From: Robertmurraya kyonggiensis
Lineage (GTDB): Bacteria > Bacillota > Bacilli > Bacillales > Cytobacillaceae
Direction of reading: 5' to 3'
Assembly: GCF_005116465.1 (NCBI RefSeq)
Contig: NZ_SWBM01000005.1
Location: 1 to 64,000, forward strand
Length of the DNA: 64,000 nucleotides
A program made the translations under genes and the position numbers. Positions 8,513 to 21,669 of the stretch are shown in pieces (position 1 is the first letter of the stretch; each line of letters starts with the position of its first letter). The notes beneath the pieces are model-generated. The model was given only the letters and a program-made list of their open reading frames with translations. It made no database searches and was not told the origin of the DNA.

Positions 8513-9829
8513 ATGAATTTGAAGCCTGGTTTATGGCAACAGCAAACTCTAAAACTTCAGATGACGCAAGAATTGTCTCAGGCGATTGCGTTATTGCAAT
8601 ATTCCACTCAAGAGCTGTCCTCTTTTTTAGAAGAAAAAGCGATCGAGAATCCCCTTCTGAAGATCGAACCTGGGCAATCGATCGATTCTAAGCGGGGGCG
8701 CTCCAAAGGAAAAATTCAAAAAGACAAACAAAGCTGGATTGAACAAATCGGTTCAGAAAATAAAACATTAGATGTGTACTTGCAATCGCAAATAAATATG
8801 AGACGTCTTTCAGAGGAAGAGCGTATCGTCATCGATGAACTCATATATCATATTGATGAAAACGGCTATCTTTGTGCAAGCTTAGAAGAAATCGCTGCCA
8901 AATTAAACACGTCAACACACAAGGTCGAAGAAGGGCTCACTATTATTCAAGAACTGGAACCGGCAGGAATAGGAGCAAGAGACCTAAAGGAATGTCTCCT
9001 CTTGCAGCTTACACGACAAGAACGAAGACATGAGCTCGCAGAAAGAATCATTCAAGATTACTTCACTCTTTTTGCCGAAAAGAAGTGGAAGGAACTTGCG
9101 AAGTTGCTAAGAGTGACACCAGCTGAGATTCAGCAAGTGTATGATGCCATTCAAGTCTTAAATCCGAGACCAGCATCCATATTTCAAAGAGATCCAGCGG
9201 TTTATATTATTCCGGATGTGGTCATAAAATGGGATGGAGAAGCGTTCAGCATTAGCGTCTTTGATGAAGCTTTGCCGAAGATCAGCTTCAATGACCAGTA
9301 CTATAAGCAATTTGCATCACATCAAGATAAACAGGTTGGCCGTTTCCTTCAAGAAAAGCAGCAGGATTATTTCTGGATTGTCAGAGCACTCGAACAACGG
9401 AAAGAAACGTTAACAAAAGTGGCTGTGAAAATCGTGGAGAAACAGCAGGACTTTTTTACAAAAGGGCCTGCCTACTTGAAACCGATGACGATGAAGGATA
9501 TTTCAGAGGAATTGGAAATTCACGAGTCAACCGTGAGTCGAGCGGTGCGAGAGAAATATGCGCAAACTCCGTTTGGGTTATATGATTTGAAATTCTTTTT
9601 CTCGAGTACGATTCAAACGACTTCAAGTGAAAGTGCATCGTCTCAGCAAGTGAGAGACCTAATGAAAACACTCGTAGAGCAGGAAAATAAGCAGAAGCCT
9701 TTGTCTGACCAAGTAATTGTAAACGCACTCAATGAAGAAAATGGAATTGTCGTCTCGCGTAGAACGATTGCGAAATACCGGGACCAGCTCGGGATTCCGT
9801 CTTCATCTAAGCGAAAACGCTATGAATAG
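8513..9829 (+). CDS. sigL: RNA polymerase sigma-54 factor SigL (RpoN)
   Basis: A 438-residue sigma-54. Region I is the Gln-rich LWQQQTLKLQMTQELSQAIALLQ at the N terminus. The core-binding region, the HTH (MKDISEELEIHESTVSRAVR) and the RpoN box (SRRTIAKYRD) near the C terminus are all intact. Sigma-54 recognises -24/-12 promoters and needs an enhancer-binding ATPase; in B. subtilis it serves levanase, arginine, acetoin and isoleucine-degradation operons. No target promoter is evident here. Confidence 0.96.
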   Translation: MNLKPGLWQQQTLKLQMTQELSQAIALLQYSTQELSSFLEEKAIENPLLKIEPGQSIDSKRGRSKGKIQKDKQSWIEQIGSENKTLDVYLQSQINMRRLSEEERIVIDELIYHIDENGYLCASLEEIAAKLNTSTHKVEEGLTIIQELEPAGIGARDLKECLLLQLTRQERRHELAERIIQDYFTLFAEKKWKELAKLLRVTPAEIQQVYDAIQVLNPRPASIFQRDPAVYIIPDVVIKWDGEAFSISVFDEALPKISFNDQYYKQFASHQDKQVGRFLQEKQQDYFWIVRALEQRKETLTKVAVKIVEKQQDFFTKGPAYLKPMTMKDISEELEIHESTVSRAVREKYAQTPFGLYDLKFFFSSTIQTTSSESASSQQVRDLMKTLVEQENKQKPLSDQVIVNALNEENGIVVSRRTIAKYRDQLGIPSSSKRKRYE

Positions 9830-9842
9830 AGAGGTTCAAGCA

Positions 9843-10100
9843 GTGAAAACAATTGTGAAGCTATATACACGAAAAGGCTGCCATCTTTGCGAAAATGGCA
9901 AGTCGATTCTTTTAAAATTGAAGGAAAAATGGGATTTCCATTATGTTGAAGCAGATATCGACGAAAGTGATGAATTAACGGAAAAGTACGGAATCATGAT
10001 TCCGGTCATTGAAGTGGATGGGGAAGAGGTTCAATTCGGGCAAATCGACGAATGGACAATTGAGGAAGCACTTTCGAAAACGGCGAAGTTGCTATCCTGA
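9843..10100 (+). CDS. Glutaredoxin-like thioredoxin-fold protein
   Basis: An 85-residue thioredoxin-fold protein of the glutaredoxin-like (DUF836) family with a CHLC redox motif near residue 12 and a cis-Pro in GIMIPVIEVDGEEV. It probably acts in thiol-disulfide exchange in the cytosol. I chose GTG at 9843 because AGAGAGG lies 8 nt upstream and the protein then starts directly with beta-1; the frame extends upstream into the sigL 3' end. It follows sigL by 13 nt and is probably cotranscribed. Confidence 0.8.
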   Translation: MKTIVKLYTRKGCHLCENGKSILLKLKEKWDFHYVEADIDESDELTEKYGIMIPVIEVDGEEVQFGQIDEWTIEEALSKTAKLLS

Positions 10101-10163
10101 TGGCTGGTAAAAGGGAACCCTCCGATATATCGAGCCCATATTGCAAAAAACAACACTTATAGC

Positions 10164-10192
10164 TTGAAATATAAAAACACCCCTGTTAAAAT
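10164..10192 (+). promoter_or_regulatory. cggR-gapA promoter
   Basis: TTGAAA (10164-10169) and TAAAAT (10187-10192) with a 17-bp spacer. The CggR operator follows downstream, as in B. subtilis. Confidence 0.8.
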
Positions 10193-10219
10193 GAAAATGT
10201 GGCTGGGGTGATTTTTTTT
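10178..10219 (+). terminator. Terminator of sigL-thioredoxin unit, embedded in the cggR promoter
   Basis: CACCCC (10178-10183) and GGGGTG (10205-10210) pair across a 21-nt loop and are followed by A and eight T. The loop contains the cggR -10 element, so transcripts starting at cggR would lack the 5' arm and escape termination. Confidence 0.55.
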
Positions 10220-10227
10220 GGTTCGAG

Positions 10228-10264
10228 TGGGACATAATACGTCCATAGGGGACAAAAAAGGACC
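10228..10264 (+). promoter_or_regulatory. CggR operator
   Basis: Two half-operators, TGGGACATAATACGTCC (10228-10244) and GGGGACAAAAAAGGACC (10248-10264), follow the GGGAC-N6-GTCC pattern of the B. subtilis CggR operator. Binding would block elongation; fructose-1,6-bisphosphate relieves it. Confidence 0.8.
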
Positions 10265-10287
10265 ACTAAGGATTAAAGGAGCAAATC

Positions 10288-11310
10288 ATGAGTTACTCAT
10301 TGGTAGAGATACAAAAAAGATTATTACCTGATTTACTTCCTGTTATGCAAAGGAGATACGATATTCTCCAATACATAAGCTTGATGGAACCAGTCGGAAG
10401 AAGAAGCCTCTCTGTGAGCCTAGGGCTAACTGAAAGAATTCTTCGAGGTGAGGTTTCCTTGCTCAAAGAGCAAAATCTTATACATATCGCCAGTATCGGG
10501 ATGAGCTTGACGCCTGAGGGTCATGAAGTTCTTGAAGGACTTCAAACCATGATGAGAGAGCTATCTGGCTTAAACTCATTAGAAGAACAAGTAAAAAAAC
10601 GTCTCGGCGTGGAAAAAGTCATCATTGTATCTGGAGATAGTGATGAGTCTCCTTGGGTCAAGAGTGAATTGGGAAGAGCAAGCGCAACTTGTATGAAAGG
10701 AATGCTTGAGGGAGAAAATATAATTGCTGTGACTGGGGGCACCACGATGGCTGCTGTAGCTGAAATGTTAACCCCGGAATTAGGCAAAGACATTCTCTTT
10801 GTTCCTGCAAGAGGTGGAATTGGTGAAGACGTAAAAAATCAAGCCAATACCATTTGTGCGAAGATGGCAGAAAAAGCCCAAGCCAAGCATCGCGTTCTTT
10901 ATGTTCCAGACCAAGTAAGCAATGAAATGTATCAAACGATTGTGAAAGAACCGCTGATTCATGAAGTGTTAACATTGATCAAATCCGCAAACATTGTTTT
11001 GCATGGAATTGGAGATGCTATCACAATGGCGAAACGTCGCAAGACATCCGCTAGTGACCTTGAAAAAATTCGTGAAAAGAAAGCCGTCAGTGAAGCATTT
11101 GGCTATTATTTTAACGAAGATGGGGAAATCGTCCATAAGGTCCATACGATTGGATTACAGCTGAAGGATATTGCAGACGTTGAACATGTCATCGCCGTAG
11201 CTGGGGGAGCATCAAAGGCAAAAGCCATTCGCTCTTATATGAAGCAAGACCGGCAAAACACCATCTTAATAACAGATGAAGGTGCCGCAAAAGAATTGTT
11301 GATTAAGTAA
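10288..11310 (+). CDS. cggR: Central glycolytic genes regulator CggR
   Basis: A 340-residue SorC/DeoR-type repressor. An N-terminal winged helix-turn-helix (about residues 28-75, RRSLSVSLGLTERILRGEV) precedes the sugar-phosphate-binding domain with its GGTTMAAVAEML phosphate loop and a VAGGASKAKAIRSYMK C-terminal segment. CggR represses the cggR-gapA cluster and responds to fructose-1,6-bisphosphate. Its operator lies in its own leader, giving autoregulation. AAAGGAG precedes the ATG. Confidence 0.95.
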   Translation: MSYSLVEIQKRLLPDLLPVMQRRYDILQYISLMEPVGRRSLSVSLGLTERILRGEVSLLKEQNLIHIASIGMSLTPEGHEVLEGLQTMMRELSGLNSLEEQVKKRLGVEKVIIVSGDSDESPWVKSELGRASATCMKGMLEGENIIAVTGGTTMAAVAEMLTPELGKDILFVPARGGIGEDVKNQANTICAKMAEKAQAKHRVLYVPDQVSNEMYQTIVKEPLIHEVLTLIKSANIVLHGIGDAITMAKRRKTSASDLEKIREKKAVSEAFGYYFNEDGEIVHKVHTIGLQLKDIADVEHVIAVAGGASKAKAIRSYMKQDRQNTILITDEGAAKELLIK

Positions 11311-11345
11311 ATTTCATATTAAGTTTTTGTGGAATTTGCCTAAAC

Positions 11346-11362
11346 AGGCTATATTTTAGCCT
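11346..11362 (+). promoter_or_regulatory. Stem-loop upstream of gapA
   Basis: AGGCTA and TAGCCT flank a 5-nt loop, followed by a TAATATATATTA self-complementary stretch, ending just before the gapA ribosome binding site. In B. subtilis the cggR-gapA mRNA is cleaved in this interval and the gapA part is more stable; a 5' stem-loop is consistent with that. Confidence 0.5.
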
Positions 11363-11364
11363 AA

Positions 11365-12396
<1,032 letters not shown>

Positions 12397-12523
12397 GATA
12401 AGGTTTTAATCCGAATTGGATTTGGATATTAGGATGCGTAACATCTAGGTAATGCAAAAAGTGTATAATTTTACCACTAACTGCGTATTGCTAAAGGTGT
12501 TAATCATCGAATTACTTGAAAAA

Positions 12524-12554
12524 GGGGAGCGGGGAAGATTCCCCCTCTCCTTTT
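12524..12554 (+). terminator. Strong GC hairpin between gapA and pgk
   Basis: GGGGAG-CGGGGAA and TTCCCCC-TCTCC form a long GC stem followed by TTTTC. It probably terminates part of the cggR-gapA transcript or attenuates read-through into pgk. A TATAAT at about 12464 without a clear -35 may mark an internal promoter. Confidence 0.7.
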
Positions 12555-12575
12555 CTTATTTTAGGAGGTCATGTG

Positions 12576-13760
12576 ATGAATAAGAAGAGTGTTAAGGATA
12601 TCGATTTAAAAGGCAAAACGGTATTTTGTCGTGTGGATTTCAACGTACCAATGAAGGACGGACAAATCACTGATGAAACACGTATTAAAGCAGCAATTCC
12701 AACAATCAAATACCTAATCGAAAATGGTGCTAAGGTTCTTTTAGCAAGCCATTTAGGTCGTCCAAAAGGTGCAGTTGTTGAAGAATTACGCTTAACTCCA
12801 GTGGCAAAGCGTTTAGGCGAGCTACTTAGAAAAGACGTGAAAAAAGTTGACGAGGCTTACGGTGAAGCTGTTAAAGCTGAAGTTGCAAAACTAAACGAAG
12901 GCGACGTTCTTGTCCTTGAAAACGTTCGTTTTTACCCAGGTGAAGAAAAGAACGATGCAGAATTAGCAAAAGCATTCGCAGAACTTGCAGACGTGTATGT
13001 GAACGATGCTTTCGGAGCTGCACACCGTGCTCATGCTTCAACTGAAGGAATCGCGCATCACCTTCCAGCTGTTTCTGGACTTTTAATGGAAAAAGAATTG
13101 GATGTTCTTGGTAAGGCTCTTTCTAATCCTGAAAGACCGTTCACTGCAATCGTTGGTGGAGCAAAGGTTAAGGATAAGATTGGGGTTATCGAAAATCTAT
13201 TAGATAAAGTAGACAACCTAATCATCGGTGGAGGACTTGCTTATACTTTCGTAAAAGCTCAAGGTCATGAAATCGGAAAATCTCTTTTAGAAGAAGATAA
13301 GATTGATTTAGCAAATAAATACATGAAATTAGCTGAAGAAAAAGGCGTTAAATTCTATATGCCTCTTGATGTAATTGTTTCTGACGATTTCTCTGAAGAT
13401 GCAAATACAAAGGCTGTTTCAATTGAAGAAATTCCTGCTGATTGGGAAGCACTTGATATTGGACCAAAAACGCGTGAGCTATATGCAAACGTAATCCAAG
13501 ATTCTAAGCTTGTAATCTGGAATGGACCAATGGGCGTGTTTGAATTAAACAAATTCGCAAACGGTACAAAAGCAGTAGCAGAAGCATTAGCTGAAGCAAA
13601 CGATACATATTCTGTAATCGGTGGTGGAGATTCAGCTGCAGCTGTTGAAAAATTCCATCTTGCTGACCGCATGAGCCATATCTCAACAGGTGGTGGTGCA
13701 TCACTTGAATTCATGGAAGGCAAAGTTCTTCCAGGTGTCGTTGCTTTAAACGACAAGTAA
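12576..13760 (+). CDS. pgk: Phosphoglycerate kinase
   Basis: A 394-residue Pgk. The N-domain [11 protein letters not shown] and ASHLGRPKG (3-phosphoglycerate binding) and the C-domain [12 protein letters not shown] and [13 protein letters not shown] (ATP binding) are all present. It makes ATP and 3-phosphoglycerate from 1,3-bisphosphoglycerate. ATG at 12576 follows TAGGAGG; the extension from 12516 crosses the GC hairpin and is not coding. Confidence 0.97.
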   Translation: MNKKSVKDIDLKGKTVFCRVDFNVPMKDGQITDETRIKAAIPTIKYLIENGAKVLLASHLGRPKGAVVEELRLTPVAKRLGELLRKDVKKVDEAYGEAVKAEVAKLNEGDVLVLENVRFYPGEEKNDAELAKAFAELADVYVNDAFGAAHRAHASTEGIAHHLPAVSGLLMEKELDVLGKALSNPERPFTAIVGGAKVKDKIGVIENLLDKVDNLIIGGGLAYTFVKAQGHEIGKSLLEEDKIDLANKYMKLAEEKGVKFYMPLDVIVSDDFSEDANTKAVSIEEIPADWEALDIGPKTRELYANVIQDSKLVIWNGPMGVFELNKFANGTKAVAEALAEANDTYSVIGGGDSAAAVEKFHLADRMSHISTGGGASLEFMEGKVLPGVVALNDK

Positions 13761-13792
13761 TCTATAGGTACCTGGTACCGGAGAAAGGATGA

Positions 13793-16085
<2,293 letters not shown>

Positions 16086-16143
16086 TGATTTCGGACACTG
16101 TTTCTGGTGTCCCCCAAATACTAATAAATTTTAGGAGAGATGA

Positions 16144-17442
<1,299 letters not shown>

Positions 17443-17458
17443 TTATTGAAATTTGTTG

Positions 17459-17490
17459 GGCGGTCCCTTTTTGGAGGGACCGCCTTTTTT
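17459..17490 (+). terminator. Terminator of the glycolytic cluster
   Basis: GGCGGTCCC (17459-17467) and GGGACCGCC (17476-17484) form a perfect 9-bp stem followed by six T. Confidence 0.95.
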
Positions 17491-17517
17491 GGTGGGTTTG
17501 TGCTGTTTATAGCGTTA

Positions 17518-17638
17518 GACCGATATATTGGCTGTTTGGACCGATATATTCAATTAACGACCGATATAATGAATTGAAGACCGATATATCGCAACGAAGA
17601 CCGATAAAATAAAATAAAGACCGATATCCGTAAAATTT
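17518..17638. repeat. Array A: six GACCGATAT units at 20-bp period
   Basis: GACCGATA begins at 17518, 17539, 17559, 17579, 17599 and 17619: one 21-bp step, then four exact 20-bp steps. The first 8-11 nt of each unit are constant and the rest varies. It follows the eno terminator directly. No protein is encoded. A homologous array lies at 18098. Confidence 0.85.
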
Positions 17639-17660
17639 ATTGCGCTAAACATAGGATTTA

Positions 17661-18090
17661 GCCTCTGAAAAAGGTAATTTTCTTTAAATATAAGCATAGA
17701 AGAGCTTAAATTAGTTGAGGGCTGCCCTTTGGGGCCGCCCTGTTCTGGTGGTTTTGGCTTTAGAGCGAAATATTGCTCGTATTGAGGGATATATTTGCAT
17801 AATCTATTGCGCCATTCAGTGGCTTAGCCTCTGAAAAAAGGTAATTGTCTTAGGCAATAGAGTAGAAGAGCTAAAATTAGTTGAGGGCGGCCCTTTGGGG
17901 ACCGCCCTATTTTGGTGATTTTGGCTTTAGAGCGAAATATTGCTCTTTTTGAGGGATATATTTGCATAATCTATTGCGCCATTCAGTGGCTTAGCCTCTG
18001 AAAAAAGGTAATTGTCTTAGGCAATAGAGTAGAAGAGCTAAAATTAGTTGAGGGCGGCCCTTTGGGGACCACCCTGTTCTGGCTGGTTTT
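17661..18090. repeat. Tandem triplication of a 167-bp unit with a GC hairpin
   Basis: The phrase GCCTCTGAAAAA begins at 17661, 17827 and 17994, giving units of 166 and 167 bp and a partial third. Units 2 and 3 are nearly identical; unit 1 is diverged. Each contains GAGGGCGGCCCTTTGGGG-ACCGCCC, a hairpin like the eno terminator stem but without a T-run. No open reading frame is conserved through the copies. Confidence 0.85.
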
Positions 18091-18097
18091 GGCGTTA

Positions 18098-18217
18098 GAC
18101 CGATATATTCGTTTGTGGACCGATATAACAGATTAACGACCGATATATTGCAACGAAGACCGATAAAATGAAATAAAGACCGATATATTAATTTTAAGAC
18201 CGATATCCGCCAACTAG
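18098..18217. repeat. Array B: six GACCGATAT units at exact 20-bp period
   Basis: GACCGATA begins at 18098, 18118, 18138, 18158, 18178 and 18198, a strict 20-bp period. Unit tails match array A in part (GCAACGAA, AAATAAA, CCG ending), so the two arrays are duplicates that later gained or lost units. It ends against the 3' end of the NERD gene. Confidence 0.85.
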
Positions 18218-18220
18218 AGG

Positions 18221-19186
18221 TTACCGTTTCATGGGATCATAGTAGATCCTACCTTTATTTGACCCCGAAAATGGTAAATTCATTGCCTGCAGCATCTTTT
18301 TTGCGATCGTATCTGACTCCAAATGCACAAATTCCCGAAATTGCTTATTTGTAATTGACGCTCCAAACAAATGAAAGTACTCCATAACTGCTGAAACATG
18401 TGCATTTTTTTCTTTCACCTCACATCCACAACAGTTCCAAGTTCTTTTCTGCCGAATCATCGGAATCCTGCCACACCCAGGACATCGAACCCCGGTCAAA
18501 ATGTCAACTACACCCAACCCATATTTCGCGAGCACATCAATATCCTCAGGTGTATGACTTTTTAGTAATAACTTTGATAGTTTCCGGACCTCTTTAGAGT
18601 CAAGCATTTCATTCTGATACCGGCTATCTACCTCAGAAATCTTCTCCAATAAACTGTGTCCGTGGACAACCTTTTTCATTGCTTCTCTATTTCTTGGATT
18701 CGTTTTAACGATAGTAGAGGGGTCACTAATCACAACGAAGAATTCAATAGGGAGTGTAATATTGTGGAGTTTTAAAAAGCTTCGAAGCTGTTGTTGGTGC
18801 CATTTAGCTTGTGAGATGGGATCTTGAAATCCTTCTTCTTTATCGTTAGCGGTACGAATCATCTGATTGAAGTCCTCATCAAAATAGAGAGTACCAAAGA
18901 AATTTTTACATTCGAGGATGAGGGCATAGCGGTTTGTGAGAATAAGAAAATCAATTTGGAAAAAATAGTTGCCGCTAGGGAGACGGAGAGAATGAATAAT
19001 GAAGTTTTCTTTTTCAGGGAGGAAATCGAGGTAGTAGTTGACGGCTTTCTCGCCACGATAACCTTTTAACAATTTTGCCAAATCTGCTTGCATAAAGGGT
19101 ATTTTAGGGTGGGTCGCATCAATGCGAGGGAGTAAAGTTTGAAGTTTAGGGATAATAATGGGGATAGATAGTTCTTTTACTTTCAA
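18221..19186 (-). CDS. NERD-domain (nuclease-related) protein with zinc ribbon
   Basis: A 321-residue protein with an N-terminal NERD domain, a restriction-endonuclease-like fold. The probable PD-(D/E)xK residues are Glu46 (YRGEKAV), Asp79 (QIDFLI) and Glu92/Lys94 (LECKN). A zinc-ribbon-like cluster follows: Cys235-x2-Cys238 and Cys252-Cys253-x-Cys255. The C-terminal about 60 residues are not recognised. Substrate is unknown; NERD proteins are often linked to DNA processing. AAAGGAG precedes the start. It stands alone. Confidence 0.85.
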   Translation of the reverse strand: MKVKELSIPIIIPKLQTLLPRIDATHPKIPFMQADLAKLLKGYRGEKAVNYYLDFLPEKENFIIHSLRLPSGNYFFQIDFLILTNRYALILECKNFFGTLYFDEDFNQMIRTANDKEEGFQDPISQAKWHQQQLRSFLKLHNITLPIEFFVVISDPSTIVKTNPRNREAMKKVVHGHSLLEKISEVDSRYQNEMLDSKEVRKLSKLLLKSHTPEDIDVLAKYGLGVVDILTGVRCPGCGRIPMIRQKRTWNCCGCEVKEKNAHVSAVMEYFHLFGASITNKQFREFVHLESDTIAKKMLQAMNLPFSGSNKGRIYYDPMKR

Positions 19187-19241
19187 AAGCAGCGCTCCTT
19201 TCTCTATATACTATTTCTACCTATTGCAAGAATCTCCTCTA

Positions 19242-19270
19242 TTGTTCAAAAATTTAAAGTATGATAAAAT
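19242..19270 (+). promoter_or_regulatory. Possible secG promoter
   Basis: TTGTTC (19242-19247) and TAAAAT (19265-19270) with a 17-bp spacer, about 40 bp before secG. Confidence 0.55.
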
Positions 19271-19310
19271 ATGAGATACTGTGAAATGTTCGTTTCAGGA
19301 GGTGGACTTC

Positions 19311-19544
19311 ATGCATACTTTGTTCATTACATTGCTTGTAATCGTATCAATTGGATTAGTTATTGTCGTACTTCTGCAGTCAGGTAAAAGCGCAGGCCTA
19401 TCTGGTGCCATCTCTGGTGGAGCGGAGCAGCTTTTTGGAAAACAAAAAGCACGTGGACTTGATTTAATTCTCCACCGCATTACCATCGTTTTAGCAGTAC
19501 TATTTTTCGTACTAACATTCGTGGTTGCCTATTTAGGAGCATAA
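19311..19544 (+). CDS. secG: Protein translocase subunit SecG
   Basis: A 77-residue inner-membrane protein with two transmembrane helices flanking the conserved [36 protein letters not shown] region (positions about 23-58). It supports the SecYEG channel. ATG at 19311 lies 6 nt after AGGAGGTG. The upstream extension is not conserved. Placement before rnr is usual in Bacillaceae, but here the sigY operon and est separate them. Confidence 0.95.
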   Translation: MHTLFITLLVIVSIGLVIVVLLQSGKSAGLSGAISGGAEQLFGKQKARGLDLILHRITIVLAVLFFVLTFVVAYLGA

Positions 19545-19554
19545 GAATAATCGA

Positions 19555-19586
19555 AACCTGGCCCCCAACTAAGGGCCAGGTTTTTT
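19555..19586 (+). terminator. Terminator after secG
   Basis: AACCTGGCCC and GGGCCAGGTT form a 10-bp perfect stem with an 8-nt loop, followed by T. The flanking A-run makes it usable from the yxlG side as well. Confidence 0.9.
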
Positions 19587-19591
19587 CGTAC

Positions 19592-20368
19592 CTAATACTG
19601 TTCAAGTCGTCGAAATTGGAAGGTTGCTATCAGAAGTAGTAGAAGAGATAACCCTATCGTGGTCATGATGACCGTTATACTGTTCTCCATCAGCTTCCCC
19701 TCCATAAGAATAGCCGATGCGTGTGTTCTGAGATTAGTTGGACTCCAAGTAGTAAATTTGGTGAAGAGGTTAGAGATAACGGATAGTCCCCCTACAAACG
19801 AAATACTTACTGCTGAGATTCCGCTTGCTGATTTAATGAAGGTTCCAGCCAGAATCGTGACAGAAAAGATAAAAATGATCCAAAGACTATAGATGAGAAA
19901 GCTAGTAATAACGAGTTCCCATTTAACTTGTTCAAATAATAGGTTTGTGTAATAGAAAGTAAGCCCGTAGCTTAGTAAAAAAGACGTTAGGGCAATGAGT
20001 ACTTGGCCAGTCCATTTGCTAGCTATATATTGAATGGCCGTAACTGGGCGGACCATTACAAGTGTCAAAGCGCCATTTTGACGTTCATTGTCAATGACTC
20101 CCATGGCTGAAAGCACGAAAAGTAGGGAACCGATCATTCCGTATTGACTTAAGGTAGACGCTAAAACTTCAACACCTGAAGGGGTGGGGATTTCAATAAC
20201 AGTTCCTTCTGGAATATTCCCAGCGTTTTCAAGTATTTGTGGCATGTAATAGGTCGTAATAGGTTGAGTTATACCGATAATCATAAATGCAATGGGAAGC
20301 CAAATCCATTTCCCATTACGAAAACTTTCTGTTAGTTCTTTTTGAAGTAGGGTTAGATAATTTTTCAT
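19592..20368 (-). CDS. yxlG: ABC-2 type transporter permease YxlG
   Basis: A 258-residue membrane protein with about six hydrophobic segments, of the ABC-2 permease family. The N-terminal MKNYLTLLQKELTESFRNGKW amphipathic segment is typical. It overlaps the ATPase gene by 4 nt (ATGA). Length and position match YxlG of the B. subtilis sigY operon. The transported substrate is unknown. Confidence 0.85.
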   Translation of the reverse strand: MKNYLTLLQKELTESFRNGKWIWLPIAFMIIGITQPITTYYMPQILENAGNIPEGTVIEIPTPSGVEVLASTLSQYGMIGSLLFVLSAMGVIDNERQNGALTLVMVRPVTAIQYIASKWTGQVLIALTSFLLSYGLTFYYTNLLFEQVKWELVITSFLIYSLWIIFIFSVTILAGTFIKSASGISAVSISFVGGLSVISNLFTKFTTWSPTNLRTHASAILMEGKLMENSITVIMTTIGLSLLLLLIATFQFRRLEQY

Positions 20369-21252
20369 TGGTTCATCACCTTCATATAAGCATCTTCTAG
20401 AGAATCTTGCAGTCGTTCAAAGTGAACGAGTGTCCGGTTTTTCTCAATGAGCCTTTGTAGTAGTAGATTTGTGTCAAAAGCCGTCGTATTTACCGAAACG
20501 GTTACCGTGTTAGCATCTTTGTAATCGACTTCTGCTAGATCATCGAAAACATTTTCTAAACTTTCCAAGGTTTTAATTTGAATAGCGGAAGTGGTGTGGC
20601 TACTTTTCAAAGATTCTAAGCTTCCGTTCCATTTAATCTCCCCGTCCTTAAGGATAATGACCGAATCACAAACTTGCTCAGCATCATGTAAGACATGGGT
20701 TGAAAAAAGAATCGTCATTTTTTCTTTCAGCATGTCTAAAATTTCTAGTACGTCCCGTCTTCCATTTGGATCAAGAGCGGAGACTGGTTCGTCTAAAATC
20801 AAAAGGTCAGGCTCGTGTAATAAAGCTTGGGCTAGCCCTAGCCTCTGCTTCATACCACCAGAAAAACCACCGATTCTTTTGTTTTGAACATGTGTTAGAC
20901 TAACAAACTCTAGCGTTTCAGTTATCTTGTTCGCAAGCTTTGACTTAGGAATATGTGACAGCTTGCCTGCGAACTGTAAAAATTCCTTCGCAGTCATCCA
21001 AGAGAAAAAAGTAGGATGCTGTGGAAGAAATCCGATTCGTTTCCTGAAATCCTTCGGAGCTTCATCGGTTAGCTGGATAATACCAGAAGTCGGCGTTAAT
21101 AATCCTGCCAGCATTTGTAGAGTTGTTGTTTTTCCTGCACCATTTGGTCCTAATAAAGCTACGCATTCCCCTTTTTGGATTTGAAAAGAAATGTTCTTTA
21201 CTGCTTGATGTTGTTTATATGATTTGGTTAATTGATTAATGTTAACTAGCAC
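20365..21252 (-). CDS. yxlF: ABC transporter ATP-binding protein YxlF
   Basis: A 295-residue ABC ATPase: Walker A GPNGAGKTT, signature GFSGGMKQRLGLAQAL, Walker B LLILDEPVSALDP and the H-loop STHVL. GTG at 21252 lies 8 nt after TAGGAG; the longer frame would overlap yxlE. The length equals that of B. subtilis YxlF. It pairs with the YxlG permease and is controlled by sigma-Y. Confidence 0.88.
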   Translation of the reverse strand: MLVNINQLTKSYKQHQAVKNISFQIQKGECVALLGPNGAGKTTTLQMLAGLLTPTSGIIQLTDEAPKDFRKRIGFLPQHPTFFSWMTAKEFLQFAGKLSHIPKSKLANKITETLEFVSLTHVQNKRIGGFSGGMKQRLGLAQALLHEPDLLILDEPVSALDPNGRRDVLEILDMLKEKMTILFSTHVLHDAEQVCDSVIILKDGEIKWNGSLESLKSSHTTSAIQIKTLESLENVFDDLAEVDYKDANTVTVSVNTTAFDTNLLLQRLIEKNRTLVHFERLQDSLEDAYMKVMNQ

Positions 21253-21268
21253 GATTTTTGCTCCTATT

Positions 21269-21460
21269 CTATTCTTTTTTTTGTCCCAAAATGAAATAAA
21301 GAATTGGACCAAAGATACTAATGCAGATAATAATTAAGAACCACATCCATTTCGGACCGTTGGTTTTCTCCTGCTTTATGCAGTTCACTAATGCCATGAT
21401 AATAAGAATTGCTTGTAAGATAATTAAAGGTGTAATAATTGCCCAGTTGATTTCAGTCAT
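21269..21460 (-). CDS. yxlE: Small membrane protein YxlE (PLDc_N domain)
   Basis: A 63-residue protein with two transmembrane helices and the PLDc_N-type ending FGPILYFILGQKKE. In B. subtilis YxlE helps restrain sigma-Y activity. It overlaps yxlD by 4 nt and sits between yxlD and yxlF as in that operon. Confidence 0.8.
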   Translation of the reverse strand: MTEINWAIITPLIILQAILIIMALVNCIKQEKTNGPKWMWFLIIICISIFGPILYFILGQKKE

Positions 21461-21669
21461 TTGTTGTTTCCTCCTTTTTGTTTTCTTCTATACGGTAATA
21501 CGACAAATAAAAGATAGAACAAGGTTGGCAACGGAATTTGTATAAGTCCCCAGATTCCCCAAAACCATGGGTAGCTGCCTTTCTTTTTTGCATCGATAAA
21601 AAGGAAAATGCTTTGTGTAAAGGTGAAAGGTAAAATTATCAAAAGTATCCATAAATCCTGCGTTGTCAT
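21457..21669 (-). CDS. yxlD: Small membrane protein YxlD
   Basis: A 70-residue protein with two transmembrane helices joined by a short KKKGSYPWFWG loop and a basic C terminus. Position and length match YxlD, which with YxlC is needed to keep sigma-Y inactive in B. subtilis. It overlaps both neighbours by 4 nt. Confidence 0.78.
   Translation of the reverse strand: MTTQDLWILLIILPFTFTQSIFLFIDAKKKGSYPWFWGIWGLIQIPLPTLFYLLFVVLPYRRKQKGGNNK

Noticed and set aside
17518-18217. CRISPR array
   Set aside because: The conserved part is only 8-11 nt and the variable part about 9-12 nt with a 20-bp period, far too short, and no cas gene is present.
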